NCBI RefSeq assembly: GCF_003122365.1
Contig: NZ_CP029254.1
Coordinates: forward strand, 3,987,001 to 4,051,000
Length of the DNA stretch: 64,000 bases
Direction: 5' to 3'
Source of the DNA: Streptomyces spongiicola
Lineage (GTDB): Bacteria; Actinomycetota; Actinomycetes; Streptomycetales; Streptomycetaceae
Part shown: piece after piece, positions 18,987 through 28,220 of the stretch
Position numbering within the stretch: the first letter of the stretch is position 1
Layout of the letters: the number at the start of each line of letters is the position of its first letter
Position numbers and translations under genes: made by a program
The notes under the pieces: generated by a model
Told to the model about the DNA's origin: nothing
What the model saw: the letters and a program-made list of their open reading frames with translations, nothing else
Databases searched by the model: none

Positions 18987-19381
18987 TACGGGAGCCTCTC
19001 CCGGATCAGCGCCGTCTCTGCGGGGGCGAACCTGCAGCGTGGCATGTCGTCGCCCACTTCGTGACCGGAGCGACCTATGCACAGCTGCAAGGGACACCGG
19101 TACACGACGTCCTGATCAGCAACACCGGCCGGCAACACACTGCGGCCTGTTCCCCCATACACCCCCGACGGGTCGCCTGCGTGTCGAACCGCTGCGTGGA
19201 GGGTGTCCAGCAGGGCGGTGAACGCGACGCCGTCCGTGGCCGGCCTACCGACGGCGGCCTCGAGAGCGCGCAAGGCGGCGTCGTCCTCGGCGAGTAACTC
19301 GACGAGTTCGTCCTGATGCCCACACACGTACGACAGTGCCTTGGCGGTCCTCAGGTCGGCTACCTTCGCCTGACTCGTCAT
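18986..19381 (-). CDS. 131-residue Cys-rich protein, first gene of the TPR-CHAT operon
   Basis: It starts at ATG (MTSQAKVADL) with CAGGGGGCG upstream. The N-terminal 60 residues are predicted helical and acidic (DELVELLAEDDAALRALEAA); the middle has a GLY-type motif SGVYGGTG. The C-terminal 35 residues contain VYRCPLQLCIG and later DMPRCRF, a spacing (C-x4-C ... C) that could bind zinc, though a fourth ligand would have to be a His. Its TAG stop overlaps the GTG of the membrane gene. No known family is recognised with confidence; small proteins of this type accompany TPR-CHAT operons in actinobacteria. It may be a sensor or adaptor. Confidence 0.7.
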   Translation of the reverse strand: MTSQAKVADLRTAKALSYVCGHQDELVELLAEDDAALRALEAAVGRPATDGVAFTALLDTLHAAVRHAGDPSGVYGGTGRSVLPAGVADQDVVYRCPLQLCIGRSGHEVGDDMPRCRFAPAETALIRERLP

Positions 19382-19731
19382 ACAGAACTTCGCCCCCTGT
19401 GATCTGTGATTCCTCTGGCCACAGGCGGCCATTCTCACCCCAGACGTGAAGGCGCACGCCCGGGTTCACCGAACTCCCCCAGGTCTCCATGCACGGAGCT
19501 CCAGCCGCCGCCCCGCTCTCGTCCCGACTGCCCGCCGGCTCTGCAGGGCTGCCCGGCCGGTCTGCTCAGCGCAAGAGATGTATAGCGGATGGTGCAACAC
19601 CAGTCATGCATCCTCTGACTAGCTGTTTCTCAACCGATCAGGTGTCTGAGCTGCATGTTTGCGGTTTGTGATCTTCGTGGGCGGGTGTGCAGGGTGGTGG
19701 TGTCTTCGTTGCCGAGCCCGGAGGTTCTGCT

Positions 19732-20274
19732 GTGCCCACGCCCGCCGCTGTCATGACGCGCCGACTGCGCGCCTTCGAAGCCCGTGCCGTCGAGCTCCGG
19801 CAGCGGATCACCGCTCTGGAGGAGGAAGCGGCCCAGGTGGACAGGGAGATCGCCCGCTGGCGTATCGGCAGCGAGATCTGGGACGAGGTCGAACAGGAAC
19901 TGCGCGGTGATGCCGGTGTGGCTGCTGTTTCCTGCAGCCCGTCCGACAACAGGGAGGCGCCGGCCGACGCGGAGGTAGGGAGCCCTGCCGGCGCAGGTGC
20001 CGGCGCTGGAACCGGAGCCGGAGGTGAGTCGCGGTATGTGCCGCAACGGCAGGAGGACTCCGATCCCAGCAGGCTGCCCGGCCTCTACTCGAAGATCGTC
20101 GAGTTCGTGAGGGAAGCGCAGGAACCGGTGCGGGCTCGGGAGGTGGCCCAGGCATTGTTCGGTGAGGGGGCCGGTCGCAGTCGGCAGGAGGGTGTGCGCT
20201 GTCAGCTCAAGCGGCTCGTCCAGCGGGACTGGCTGACCAGCGCCGACGGCCGGGAGTTCACCGCGGCAGGATGA
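19732..20274 (+). CDS. coiled-coil / winged-helix protein of IS accessory type
   Basis: A 180-residue protein from GTG at 19732, seven bases after a perfect GGAGG. The N-terminal 45 residues form a coiled coil (RLRAFEARAVELRQRITALE then EEAAQVDREIARW). A Gly/Ala-rich linker (GAGAGAGTGAGG) follows, and the C-terminal 70 residues form a winged helix (IVEFVREAQEPVRAREVAQA ... VRCQLKRLVQRDWLT). Architecture and order match the frameshifted gene at 13356-13855, so it is the intact form of that accessory protein. It ends 7 bp before the end of the convergent IS5 transposase gene. Confidence 0.7.
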   Translation: MPTPAAVMTRRLRAFEARAVELRQRITALEEEAAQVDREIARWRIGSEIWDEVEQELRGDAGVAAVSCSPSDNREAPADAEVGSPAGAGAGAGTGAGGESRYVPQRQEDSDPSRLPGLYSKIVEFVREAQEPVRAREVAQALFGEGAGRSRQEGVRCQLKRLVQRDWLTSADGREFTAAG

Positions 20275-20281
20275 CGGGCGC

Positions 20282-21232
20282 TCACACCCGCCGGGCCCGT
20301 CCGGCGGCCGCCTCGTGGTCCGCGGCGGCCAGGCGGCGGGTCATGAGGGTGACCATGGCCCACTTCACGTAGCTCTCGTGGGCGGCGGCGGTGCGCTCGT
20401 AATCACGCACCAGGCGACGGCAGTTCACCAGCCAGGCGAACGTGCGCTCGACCACCCAACGTCTCGGGATCACCACGAAGCCGGCTCTGTCGTCGCCGCG
20501 GCGGGACACCTCGACCTTCATGCCGAGGGCGTGCAGGGCCCAATCCACCAGGGCGCCCGCATAGCCGCTGTCGGCCCACACCAGACGCACCCGCGTGAAC
20601 AGGGAACGCACCCGTTCCAGGAGGGCCACACCCGCGTCGCGGTCCTGCAGGTCCGCGGCGGTGACCATCACCACCAGCAGCAGACCCAGACAGTCCACGG
20701 CGATGTGACGCTTGGAACCCGACACATTCTTCGCCCCGTCGTACCCGCGCCGCTCCCCGGTCAGGGTGGAGGCGCCGCGCAGGGACTGGGAATCGACGAT
20801 CGCCGCACTCGGCTCGGGATCGTCCCGCCCTTCCACGATGCGTACCTGCTCCCGCAGCCTCTCGTGCAGCACGTCCAGGAGCTCGTCCGTGTGCCAGCGA
20901 TGCTGGAATGCGTAGACGGCCGACCAGGGCGGGAAGTCGGGCGGCATCGCCCTCCACTTGATGCCGTTGTCGACGAAGTACCGCACCGCATCGATCATTT
21001 CGCGGTGGCAGAAACCCTCCGGGTTGCCCCCGCGGCCACACAGCCAGCCCGGCACAGGCATCACCCGCCGGACGATCTGCCATTCCTCGTCCGTCAGATC
21101 GGTCGCGTAGACGCGGGCCCGCAGCGGCCGGTCACCGGCATTGCCGTACAAGTGAGCGAGACAGTCACACTCCGCGGCGAACCGCAGGTCGGGCAACGGA
21201 CGATCGGACAGGACGACGGTAGCGTTCTGCAT
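20282..21232 (-). CDS. IS5-family transposase
   Basis: A 316-residue DDE transposase. The N-terminal DUF4096-type domain contains TDLTDEEWQIVRRVMP and WRAMPPDFPPW. The catalytic residues are D in AAIVDSQSLRG, D in VWADSGYAG and E in VVERTFAWLVNCRRL. The protein is full length for this group, including the Cys-containing leader AAECDCLAHLYGN. It looks intact. Confidence 0.9.
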   Translation of the reverse strand: MQNATVVLSDRPLPDLRFAAECDCLAHLYGNAGDRPLRARVYATDLTDEEWQIVRRVMPVPGWLCGRGGNPEGFCHREMIDAVRYFVDNGIKWRAMPPDFPPWSAVYAFQHRWHTDELLDVLHERLREQVRIVEGRDDPEPSAAIVDSQSLRGASTLTGERRGYDGAKNVSGSKRHIAVDCLGLLLVVMVTAADLQDRDAGVALLERVRSLFTRVRLVWADSGYAGALVDWALHALGMKVEVSRRGDDRAGFVVIPRRWVVERTFAWLVNCRRLVRDYERTAAAHESYVKWAMVTLMTRRLAAADHEAAAGRARRV

Positions 21233-21621
21233 GACGGGGCTTTGTTCCTCGCGTGGCTGGCTTAGACAACCGACACGCTATGAACAGGGCCCCGTTCCCA
21301 TGCCCACTCCCGGACTCCGTCACCTGATCCAGGACACCGTACGGGACGTCATCGAACGCCCGACGGTTGAGAAACAGCTAGTGACTCCGCACCGCGTCGC
21401 GCAAATTCCCACTCGCAACACGGTGCACCAAAGCAGCCACCGTGCTGCCGCACCACCGCTTGGGAGAATTCTGGGAGAAGATCTTCTCTCAGATCCCCTG
21501 CGAGACCACCTCAGACCAATCCACGCCAACACCCTGACCGGAAAACTCGGGGGTTCGACGGGCATGGCGATGTGGCCCCTGGGGCTGTGCCGACGGGGTT
21601 GAGGGGCGGTGCGGTGGTGTG

Positions 21622-21828
21622 TCAGGCGCCTGCCGGGGTGAGGGTGACGTCGTGGCCGAGGGCGGTGAGCTGGCGGACGAGGTCGCGGGTCTTGCGGGCG
21701 GGATCGAGGTTCTTGGTGTGCCAGTCGGGGCCGAGGTCGCGGTAGCGGGCGGTGGGGTCGTTCAGGAGGTGCCAGACCGTGACCAGGATGGAGCGGGCGA
21801 CGGCGACCAGTGCTTTGAGGTGGCCTCG
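21622..21828 (-). pseudogene. IS110 transposase, 3' fragment
   Basis: The C-terminal 68 residues of an IS110-family transposase, HLKALVAVARSILVTVWHLL to TLTPAGA, are separated from the rest by the IS1182 insertion. Joining 21822 to 23657 across one copy of the 6-bp target duplication restores the frame KRRGHLKALVAVA exactly. The IS110 right end lies further left, somewhere in 21540-21620, but was not resolved. The 21383-21540 stretch holds no gene, only a palindrome GAGAAGATCTTCTC at 21475. Confidence 0.9.
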
Positions 21829-23656
21829 GACTCTGTTGCTGAATTCGTCAGCCGGCGAGTTGGTGGCTGAGGCGTTCGAGTCGGCTGGTGCGAGGCTTGC
21901 GTAGTGGGTCGGTGGTCCACCAGGCATCGAGGCGGATGATGTTGAGGGCGGTGGCGGAGTAGATGTGCTGGAGGGTGACTTTCGGCAGGCCGCGGTAGCG
22001 GGCACGGCGGATGCCGGTGACGTCGAGGGCCTGGTTGATGGTGCCCTCGATGCCGGCGCGGAGGGCGTACTTGGTTCTCCAGGAGTCGGTGTCCTGTTCG
22101 GTTCTGGCCGCAGTGGTGCGTTCGTGGAGTTCACGGGGGCGCAGGGTGAGCATGCGGGCGCCGCGGACGGAGTTGGTGCACTTGGTCCAGGAGGGGCAGG
22201 GGCGGCAGTCGGTGCGGGCGAAGTCGATCACGATGGCGTCGCGGCCGTGCTGGGTGACCGGATACCAGCCGGCGCTGGTGGTGCCCTGGGGGCAGCGGAC
22301 CTGACGGGCTTTCCAGTCGATACGGAAGGCGCTCTTGGCGAAGCCTTCGGCGGCCTTGGCCTGGGGCGAGTGGTCGGCCAGGAGCGGGGTGACCATGCTG
22401 ATGCCCCGGCCCGCCGCTTCCACGACCAGATCGACGGAGGGATATCCGGAGTCGAGGTAGTGCTCGCCCGGGGCGACCTGCCGCCCGGCCAGATTCTGCT
22501 GGATGGGCGCGGTGGCCTTGACGTCGGGAACCGTCGCCAGGGTGGTGTGCACGTCGGTGATCAGCCGCAACACACTCGTACCAGCTTCGGCTTCGGCTTC
22601 GGCTTCGGCGGGAGTGTCGCAGGTCTCGGTGAGGTGGACCTTGTAGCCCATCCAGAAAAGGTCGTCGCCCTTGGCCGACCAGCGGGCATCGGGGTCGTAG
22701 GGGGAGGCCAGGCGGATATGGCCGGGCGGGACGCCCTCGTCGTCGGCGTCCCGCTTGGTGATCACCTCCCGTCCCCGGGCATCGGTACGGATGCTGTAGG
22801 TCTGCACCAAGACCTGCCGCAGCAGGGCCACCGCCTCGATCTCGCGGACCCACACCGGGGCGGTGTCGGACCAGGCCGCCCGGCACAAGGCCAGCGCGTC
22901 CTGGCCGAAGACCTGGGCAAGCCGGTCCCGGCCGGTCTTCGAGCCCGGCATCGTCCAGCCGTCGACACGCGGCCCATAGCGTTCGGCAAACTCGGCGACA
23001 TCGACCACCCCGGCCAGCCAGGACGGCGCCGCCACCGCCAGGGCCTCCAGAGCGGCCCGCACACTCTCCCCGGCCAGCTCGGTGCGGTTCAGGTCACGGA
23101 CCGCGCTGATCACGTGGGTGGAGTCGGTGCGCTGCTTGCCACCGGCCTTGATCAGCCCGGCCTCGCGGCAGTGCCCGACGAGCCTGTCGAAGAGCGTCCG
23201 TTCCAGGCCGTGCCCGACGAGCCGGGCACGGAACCTCGACAACGCGGAGAAGTCGAAGCCGGCATCGGACAGCTCCGTGCCCAGCGCGTACTTCCACGAC
23301 AGGCGGTCCCGTGACGCGTCCGCGGCCTGCCGATCGGTGAGGTTCTCGGTGAACTGCAGCACCGTCACCAGGGCGAGCAGCGCCGGGGACTGGGCGGGAG
23401 CCCCACGGTCGGGAAACGCATCGGTGAACAACGAGTCGTCGAAGACCTCGGCAAGGTGGTCACGCAGGCGCATGGGCAGGCTGCCACCGGGGAAGGCGGC
23501 GCGAGCCGTCCTGACGGTCTGTTCAGGAACGGGCGGTAATCCCCCCGGTCGCATGGACACTGCACCGACCCCCTACGGCCGGAGCAGACAGAACGACCGC
23601 ACCAACGATCATGCCGGGCCGTCCCGCACCCCTGCAGGCAATTCAGCAACAGAGTC
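21829..23656 (-). mobile_element. IS1182-family insertion in the IS110 transposase gene
   Basis: The 1828-bp element is bounded by 17-bp perfect inverted repeats (GACTCTGTTGCTGAATT at 21829-21845 and its complement at 23640-23656). It is flanked by a 6-bp direct target duplication GCCTCG (21823-21828 and 23657-23662). Removing the element and one duplication restores the IS110 reading frame. Confidence 0.93.
21848..23560 (-). CDS. IS1182-family transposase
   Basis: A 570-residue DDE transposase. The N-terminal domain is MRLRDHLAEVFDDSLFTDAF with LTDRQAADASRDRLSWKYAL. The catalytic Asp is in AGGKQRTDSTHV, the second in EHYLDSGYPS, and the C-terminal YALRAGIEGTINQALDV supplies the Glu. A Glu-Ala run (EAEAEAEA) after CDTPA is encoded by a four-copy GCTTCG repeat at 22584-22609. 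The Cys cluster CRPCPSWTKC is typical of the family. Full length and apparently active. Confidence 0.92.
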   Translation of the reverse strand: MSMRPGGLPPVPEQTVRTARAAFPGGSLPMRLRDHLAEVFDDSLFTDAFPDRGAPAQSPALLALVTVLQFTENLTDRQAADASRDRLSWKYALGTELSDAGFDFSALSRFRARLVGHGLERTLFDRLVGHCREAGLIKAGGKQRTDSTHVISAVRDLNRTELAGESVRAALEALAVAAPSWLAGVVDVAEFAERYGPRVDGWTMPGSKTGRDRLAQVFGQDALALCRAAWSDTAPVWVREIEAVALLRQVLVQTYSIRTDARGREVITKRDADDEGVPPGHIRLASPYDPDARWSAKGDDLFWMGYKVHLTETCDTPAEAEAEAEAGTSVLRLITDVHTTLATVPDVKATAPIQQNLAGRQVAPGEHYLDSGYPSVDLVVEAAGRGISMVTPLLADHSPQAKAAEGFAKSAFRIDWKARQVRCPQGTTSAGWYPVTQHGRDAIVIDFARTDCRPCPSWTKCTNSVRGARMLTLRPRELHERTTAARTEQDTDSWRTKYALRAGIEGTINQALDVTGIRRARYRGLPKVTLQHIYSATALNIIRLDAWWTTDPLRKPRTSRLERLSHQLAG

Positions 23657-24550
23657 GCCTCGGCGTTTGACGATGCGGCGGTAGCGGGCGCCGAGGAAGG
23701 TGTCGGTGCGGGCGGCGGAGATGGCGGCTTCGCCGAGTGCTCCGCGCAGCCAGGGGTTGCCTTTGCCGGCGGGTCCGGAGGTGTTCTTCGGGCCGGACTG
23801 GAAGGTGCGTGGGGATAGGCGGGCCCAGGAGGCCAGGTGGTCGGCGGTGGGGAACACGCTCATGTCGGTGCCGATCTCGGCGAGGATGACCTGGGCGGTG
23901 GCCGGTCCCACCCCGGGGATCTCGTCCAGGCGCTCGACGTCGGTCAGCGGCATCAGCATGCCCTGACCGGGCCGGTCGTCGTCCCTGTCACCGTCCCTGT
24001 CGTCGTGGGTCGTGGACAGCTCGGTGAGACGGGTGGTGATGCGGGCGGTGAGCTTGTCGATCTGCATGGTGAGGTAGTCGACGGTGTCCAGCAGCATCCG
24101 CAGCATGAACGCGTGGTGTTCCTCGAACCCGCCCGCCAGTGCCTCTTGAAGGGCCTGGGGGCTGGCTTTGATGGTGCCGTGTGCCAGGTCGGCCAGGGCC
24201 CTGGGGCTGCGTTCGCCCGCGATCAGCGCCTCGAGCATCGCGCGGCCGGAGACGCCGAAGATGTCGGAGATCACCGAGGACAGCTTGATCTGCGCGTCCT
24301 CCAGGAGCTTCTCCGCGCGCTGCTTGTGCCGGGTGCGCTCGTGGGTGAGGACCGCGCGGGAACGGGTCAGGTCCCGCAGCTCCCGCACCGGCTTCGGCGG
24401 CACGAACGAGGCTCTGAGCATGCCGCGTTCGGCGAGCTTGGCCAGCCACACCGCATCGAGCCTGTCGGTCTTCGGGCGGCCAGGCACGTTCTTCACGTCA
24501 CGCGCGTTGACCAGCCAGCATTCAAGCCCCCGCGCCTCCAGGAGAAAGAA
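23657..24550 (-). pseudogene. IS110 transposase, middle fragment (exon 2 of the intron-split gene)
   Basis: Begins at the intron 3' splice site with FFLLEARGLECWLVNARDV and continues through KNVPGRPKTDRLDAVWLAKL (RuvC-like DEDD part) and the helix-hairpin-helix LDEIPGVGPATAQVILAEIG (transposase_20 domain) up to KRRG, where IS1182 is inserted. The codon frame agrees with exon 1 (28695) across the intron and with the 3' fragment (21822) across IS1182. A poly-Asp segment (DDRDGDRDDD) is unusual. Confidence 0.9.
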
Positions 24551-24682
24551 GTGAAGTCGGCCCGGGGCGCGGTTCCGGTCTTTCGACCGGCCCGTTTCCC
24601 CGAACCGCTTCCCGCACCCGCCGTGCGACTTTCACCGCAACGGGCGCTCCACAAGCCCCGTTCAGGAAACCGGGGTTACTCC

Positions 24683-26173
24683 TCATCCTGTGGTCGGCCA
24701 CGGAGTTGGAATCACTGTTCCCCGATACCGGTAGCGCGTTGTGCTTACCTTCGCGGGATTGAACAGGATTCTGTCCTCTGTGCCCGGCCACCAGCCACCG
24801 CCGCAGAAACGGCGGCGCAGGTCCTTCACGGTGATCCGGCGGTGTTTCCTGAACAACCATTTCATGACCCGAGCCCACGCATAAGAGCTCAGGTATTTGA
24901 AGGTCACACTGGACACCCCGGGCCGGAAGCAGGCGCACCAACCCCGCAGGATCCAGTTGAGCTGGATCAGCAGGGCATCGAGCGGCTGGCCCGTGTCCAT
25001 TCCTCGGCATACCGTTTTCACCTTGCCCGTTACGGCCCTGACGGCCTTGCGTGACGGATAGGTGTAGACGTAATGCCGGTCGGTGCCTCGCTTGCGGTGG
25101 CGCTGGATGTGCCACCCCAGGAAGTCGAGGCCATCGTCGATGTGGGTGATCAGAGTCTTCTCCGGCGACAGCCGAAGTCCCATCGTCGACAGGACAACGG
25201 CGGCCTGTTCCCGCAGCTCCTCGGCATCGGCCCGGGTCCCCGAGACCATCAGACACCAGTCGTCCGCGTAGCGGACGAGTCTGTAGTTCGGCAGCCCCAA
25301 AGCCTTGCGCCGAGCCCGTTGATAAGGCTTCGTAGCGGGCCCGCCCGGCGCCTGAGCGACGTACTCATCCAGGACCGAGAGAGCCACATTACTGAGCAAC
25401 GGCGAAAGAATTGACCCTTGTGGAGTACCGGCGTTGTTCTCCCGCAGCACGCGATCCTCACCGAGGATGCCCGCCTTGAGGAACGCCTTCACCAAACCCA
25501 GAACGCGCTTGTCTGCAATGCGAGCACGCACCCGGTCCAGAAGAGCGGTATGCGAGATCTCATCGAAACAGGCTTTGATGTCGCCCTCTACGATCCACTC
25601 ATAGGACTTGGACGTGAGGAAACGCACCTCTGCCACCGCGTCGTGAGCACGGCGGTTCGGACGGAACCCGTACGAACACGGGAGGAAATCCATCTCGAAA
25701 ATCGGCTCCAACACCAGCTTCAAGGAAGCCTGCACCACCCGGTCAGCGATCGTATTGATACCCAGACGGCGCAGTTTCCCGCCCGTCTTGGGGATCATCC
25801 GCTCCCGCACCGGAAGTGGACGGAAACTGCGGTCCTTCAACGATCCCCGCAGCCTGCCGAGAAAGTTCTCGACACCCGTCGTCAACGCGATGGAACGGGC
25901 AGTGCGCCCGTCCACCCCGGCTGTCCTCGCTCCCTTGTTCCCCTTCACCCGGTCCCACGCGACCAACAAGAACGCGGGATCGGCAACGAGATTGAACAGA
26001 TCATCGAACCTGCGATGAGGATCATCACCGGCCCAACGGTGCAGCTTCGTCTGGATCTCCAGTACCCGGCGCTCCGCCTTCACGAAGGCGTACTCCAGAT
26101 CGTCGGTATTCACCAACGACACCTCTTGGCCTTCCAGTTCGACCGCTGCCGACTTGCTGGCCCCCTTCGCCAT
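24683..26173 (-). CDS. group II intron reverse transcriptase / maturase
   Basis: A 496-residue intron-encoded protein. RT motifs are in order: VDGRTARS, RPLPVRERMIPKTGGKLRRLG (RT2), CSYGFRPNRRAHDAV (RT3), IVEGDIKACFDEI (RT4), AGTPQGSILSPLLSNVAL (RT4-5), the catalytic YADDWCLM (RT5), and TLITHIDDGLDFLGWHIQRH (RT7). The maturase domain X covers about 390-470 (LLIQLNWILRGWCACFR; YAWARVMKWLFRKHR). There is no C-terminal HNH endonuclease, so mobility would use nascent strands at the fork. It assists splicing and retrohoming. Intact, but the insertion of IS1634 83 bp upstream of its ATG may have changed its expression. Confidence 0.95.
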   Translation of the reverse strand: MAKGASKSAAVELEGQEVSLVNTDDLEYAFVKAERRVLEIQTKLHRWAGDDPHRRFDDLFNLVADPAFLLVAWDRVKGNKGARTAGVDGRTARSIALTTGVENFLGRLRGSLKDRSFRPLPVRERMIPKTGGKLRRLGINTIADRVVQASLKLVLEPIFEMDFLPCSYGFRPNRRAHDAVAEVRFLTSKSYEWIVEGDIKACFDEISHTALLDRVRARIADKRVLGLVKAFLKAGILGEDRVLRENNAGTPQGSILSPLLSNVALSVLDEYVAQAPGGPATKPYQRARRKALGLPNYRLVRYADDWCLMVSGTRADAEELREQAAVVLSTMGLRLSPEKTLITHIDDGLDFLGWHIQRHRKRGTDRHYVYTYPSRKAVRAVTGKVKTVCRGMDTGQPLDALLIQLNWILRGWCACFRPGVSSVTFKYLSSYAWARVMKWLFRKHRRITVKDLRRRFCGGGWWPGTEDRILFNPAKVSTTRYRYRGTVIPTPWPTTG

Positions 26174-26255
26174 GCACGTGCCTCTCGCACGCTCGGACTA
26201 CTACGGGGCCTCCGCCCCATCCCACGGCCGACAGTCGGCAACGGACCTGCCCACC

Positions 26256-28220
26256 CTGAGTTCCGCAGTTGGTAGGCATGCGGATGAGTCGAAAACAGGG
26301 ATTGAGCTGCGGAAACGTCGGGATGGCGCCCGTGCGGGCGTGTGCCCACGTGGGCACGTTGTGGCTGGTCAGGCCGGGTCTGCGGCGGTGATCCGTGGCG
26401 GCGGTTTGATGCCGCAGGCGCGGTAGAGGGCGGCCTGCTGGCTGGTGAGCGGGGTGGTCTGGGTGATCTGTCCGGCGTCGCCGGTGAGGGTGACCTCGTG
26501 CACGCGGCCGAGTTCGGTGCTGATCCGGTTCCAGGTCTGTCCGGTGCGGCGTTCGGCGACGCGGATCAGCAGCAGTGCGAGCCAGCACAGCAGCACGTGG
26601 GCGCGGATGCGGTGTTCGAGACGGTGAAAGACCGGTCGTAGTTCCAGCACCGTTTTCAGATCACGAAATCCGCGCTCGGCTTCCAGGAGAGCCTTGTAGC
26701 CGACCGCGATCTCCTCGGCACTCAGGTGCGGATCGGAGCTGGTCAGCAGGTACTTGCCGTCGAGACGCTCCTCGGCCTTGACCTTGGCGCGGTCGATGGC
26801 CAGCCGTCCGTTCTTCGACGTTCTCAACCACCGCTTCAGGGTGGGGTGTTCGATCAGCGCGCACTCGGCGCGCACGTGGGCGGCCTCCGCCCGCTCCCGC
26901 GCCTTGGCTGTGGTCGCGCGCTTGGCGTCACGTTCACGCTGGGACCGGATCCGCTCCAGTTCGGCCTCGATCCGCTTGATGGCCTCCTCGCGATGGCGAC
27001 GGTCGCGTTCCTCCTGGGCAGGGTTGTGGCAGATGACGAAGCGCCGGCCCGGGGCCTGGTCGAGCTTGACTTCCTTGACGCGCAGGTTGTCGCGGACGCT
27101 CTGGTAGCGGCCCTGCCGGGCGAGCGCGGCCTCGGCCAGGTCGCCTCCGTCACGCATGCGCATCCCGGCGATGTAGTGGCCGCCGGCGCGGGTGAGGTAG
27201 GCGAGATTGTCCGCGGAGGAGAAGCCGCGGTCGACCACGGTGATCACGCGGCCCAGCTTCCAGTCGCGCATGTCGTCCTTGACCTGCGGCAGGATCGCCT
27301 GGTCGCTGGTGCCGCCGGGCCAGCACCAACACCGGACCGGGACGCCCTCTTTGGTGACAGCCAGTCCGATGGTGATCTGCGGCAGGTCGTCGCGGTGGTC
27401 CTTGCTCTTGCCGTAGGCGCGGAACGGGGTCTCGCCCTCGTCGGGTTCGTCGCGTTCGAAGTAGGTATTGGTGGTGTCGAAGAACAGCAGGTCGACTTCG
27501 AGGTTGAGGAGGTTGGCGACCGCGAAGAACACCGCTTCCTGCACTTCAGCCTGGGCGTCGGCCTCCACCAGCAGGTCCATGGCCCGGTATGCCTGGTTCT
27601 CGTCCATGGCCTCCAGGCCGGGTATCACCGCGTCGCGGCCGGCCCACTCGGCCGCCGACAGCTTGGAGGCCGGGGCGATGGCACGGTTGGCGGCCAGTGC
27701 GAACAGCACGCGCTCGACGTCGGTGCGGAACCGGCGCGCGCCGAGGATCTTCTTCAGGGCGGCGTCGATCTCCAACTGCCGCCACAGGCCCTGCAGAAGC
27801 CAGACCGCCCCGAGCGGGCGCGAGCCGGTCACCTGCAGGCCGCCGCCGGCCGCCGGAGCGGCCGCGTCAGCGCCGTCCTCGCCCAGGTAGCGGTTGATCG
27901 AGGCGACCAGACGGCGCAGGCCGTCGGTGTCGAGCTGGTCCTCGCGGCCGAAATTGTGCACCACCTCGGCCTGCGTAGTGCCGCCCACCCGCCGGTTGTG
28001 CGCGAGCTGAACATAGCGAACCGTCGTGCCGTTCTTGTTCTTCCGCTGGGTGGTCCGCAAGTACATGCCCACAGCATCAACGATCACAGCAAGAAGATCA
28101 ATACCTCATGGACTAGGCGTGTGCCCACGCGATTCACGCGACGCGCATGCACCGAAACACCGTGACCTGCGCAGACACTGATCGACAGACCCGTATGTGC
28201 CTACGAACTGCGGAACTCAG
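26256..28220 (-). mobile_element. IS1634-family insertion inside the group II intron
   Basis: The 1965-bp element has terminal inverted repeats CTGAGTTCCGCAGTTGGTAG (left, 26256) against the complement ending CTCAG at 28220, about 23 bp with two mismatches. It is flanked by a 7-bp target duplication GCCCACC (26249-26255 and 28221-28227). Confidence 0.92.
26369..28087 (-). CDS. IS1634-family transposase
   Basis: A 572-residue DDE transposase of the IS1634 (IS4-like) family. The N-terminus is MYLRTTQRKNKNGTTVRYVQ. The catalytic core carries VDLLFFDTTNTYFE (first Asp), VITVVDRGFSSADNLAYL (second Asp) and the C-terminal YKALLEAERGFRDLKTVLEL (YREK-like Glu). A charged coiled coil (about 370-420) separates the last two. 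It appears intact. The ATG at 28087 or the internal MYLRTTQ at about 28066 could be the true start. Confidence 0.92.
   Translation of the reverse strand: MIVDAVGMYLRTTQRKNKNGTTVRYVQLAHNRRVGGTTQAEVVHNFGREDQLDTDGLRRLVASINRYLGEDGADAAAPAAGGGLQVTGSRPLGAVWLLQGLWRQLEIDAALKKILGARRFRTDVERVLFALAANRAIAPASKLSAAEWAGRDAVIPGLEAMDENQAYRAMDLLVEADAQAEVQEAVFFAVANLLNLEVDLLFFDTTNTYFERDEPDEGETPFRAYGKSKDHRDDLPQITIGLAVTKEGVPVRCWCWPGGTSDQAILPQVKDDMRDWKLGRVITVVDRGFSSADNLAYLTRAGGHYIAGMRMRDGGDLAEAALARQGRYQSVRDNLRVKEVKLDQAPGRRFVICHNPAQEERDRRHREEAIKRIEAELERIRSQRERDAKRATTAKARERAEAAHVRAECALIEHPTLKRWLRTSKNGRLAIDRAKVKAEERLDGKYLLTSSDPHLSAEEIAVGYKALLEAERGFRDLKTVLELRPVFHRLEHRIRAHVLLCWLALLLIRVAERRTGQTWNRISTELGRVHEVTLTGDAGQITQTTPLTSQQAALYRACGIKPPPRITAADPA

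Larger units (their letters stand above)
19618..21382 (+). mobile_element. inverted-repeat-bounded element with a winged-helix gene and an IS5-family transposase
   Basis: A 19-bp perfect inverted repeat (ACTAGCTGTTTCTCAACCG) lies at 19618-19636 and 21364-21382. Between are a coiled-coil/winged-helix gene on the plus strand, like the accessory gene of the ISKra4 element at 11717, and a convergent IS5-family transposase. One reading is an ISKra4-like element whose own transposase was replaced by an IS5 insertion. No separate IS5 terminal repeats were found. Confidence 0.55.

Noticed and set aside
21231..21602. Plus-strand ORF between IS5 and the IS110 tail
   Set aside because: Crosses an inverted repeat and the IS110 end; no motif or good start.
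24683..26173. A retron or DGR reverse transcriptase
   Set aside because: Has the maturase domain X and lies in an intron with proper 5' and 3' ends; no msr/msd or template repeat.
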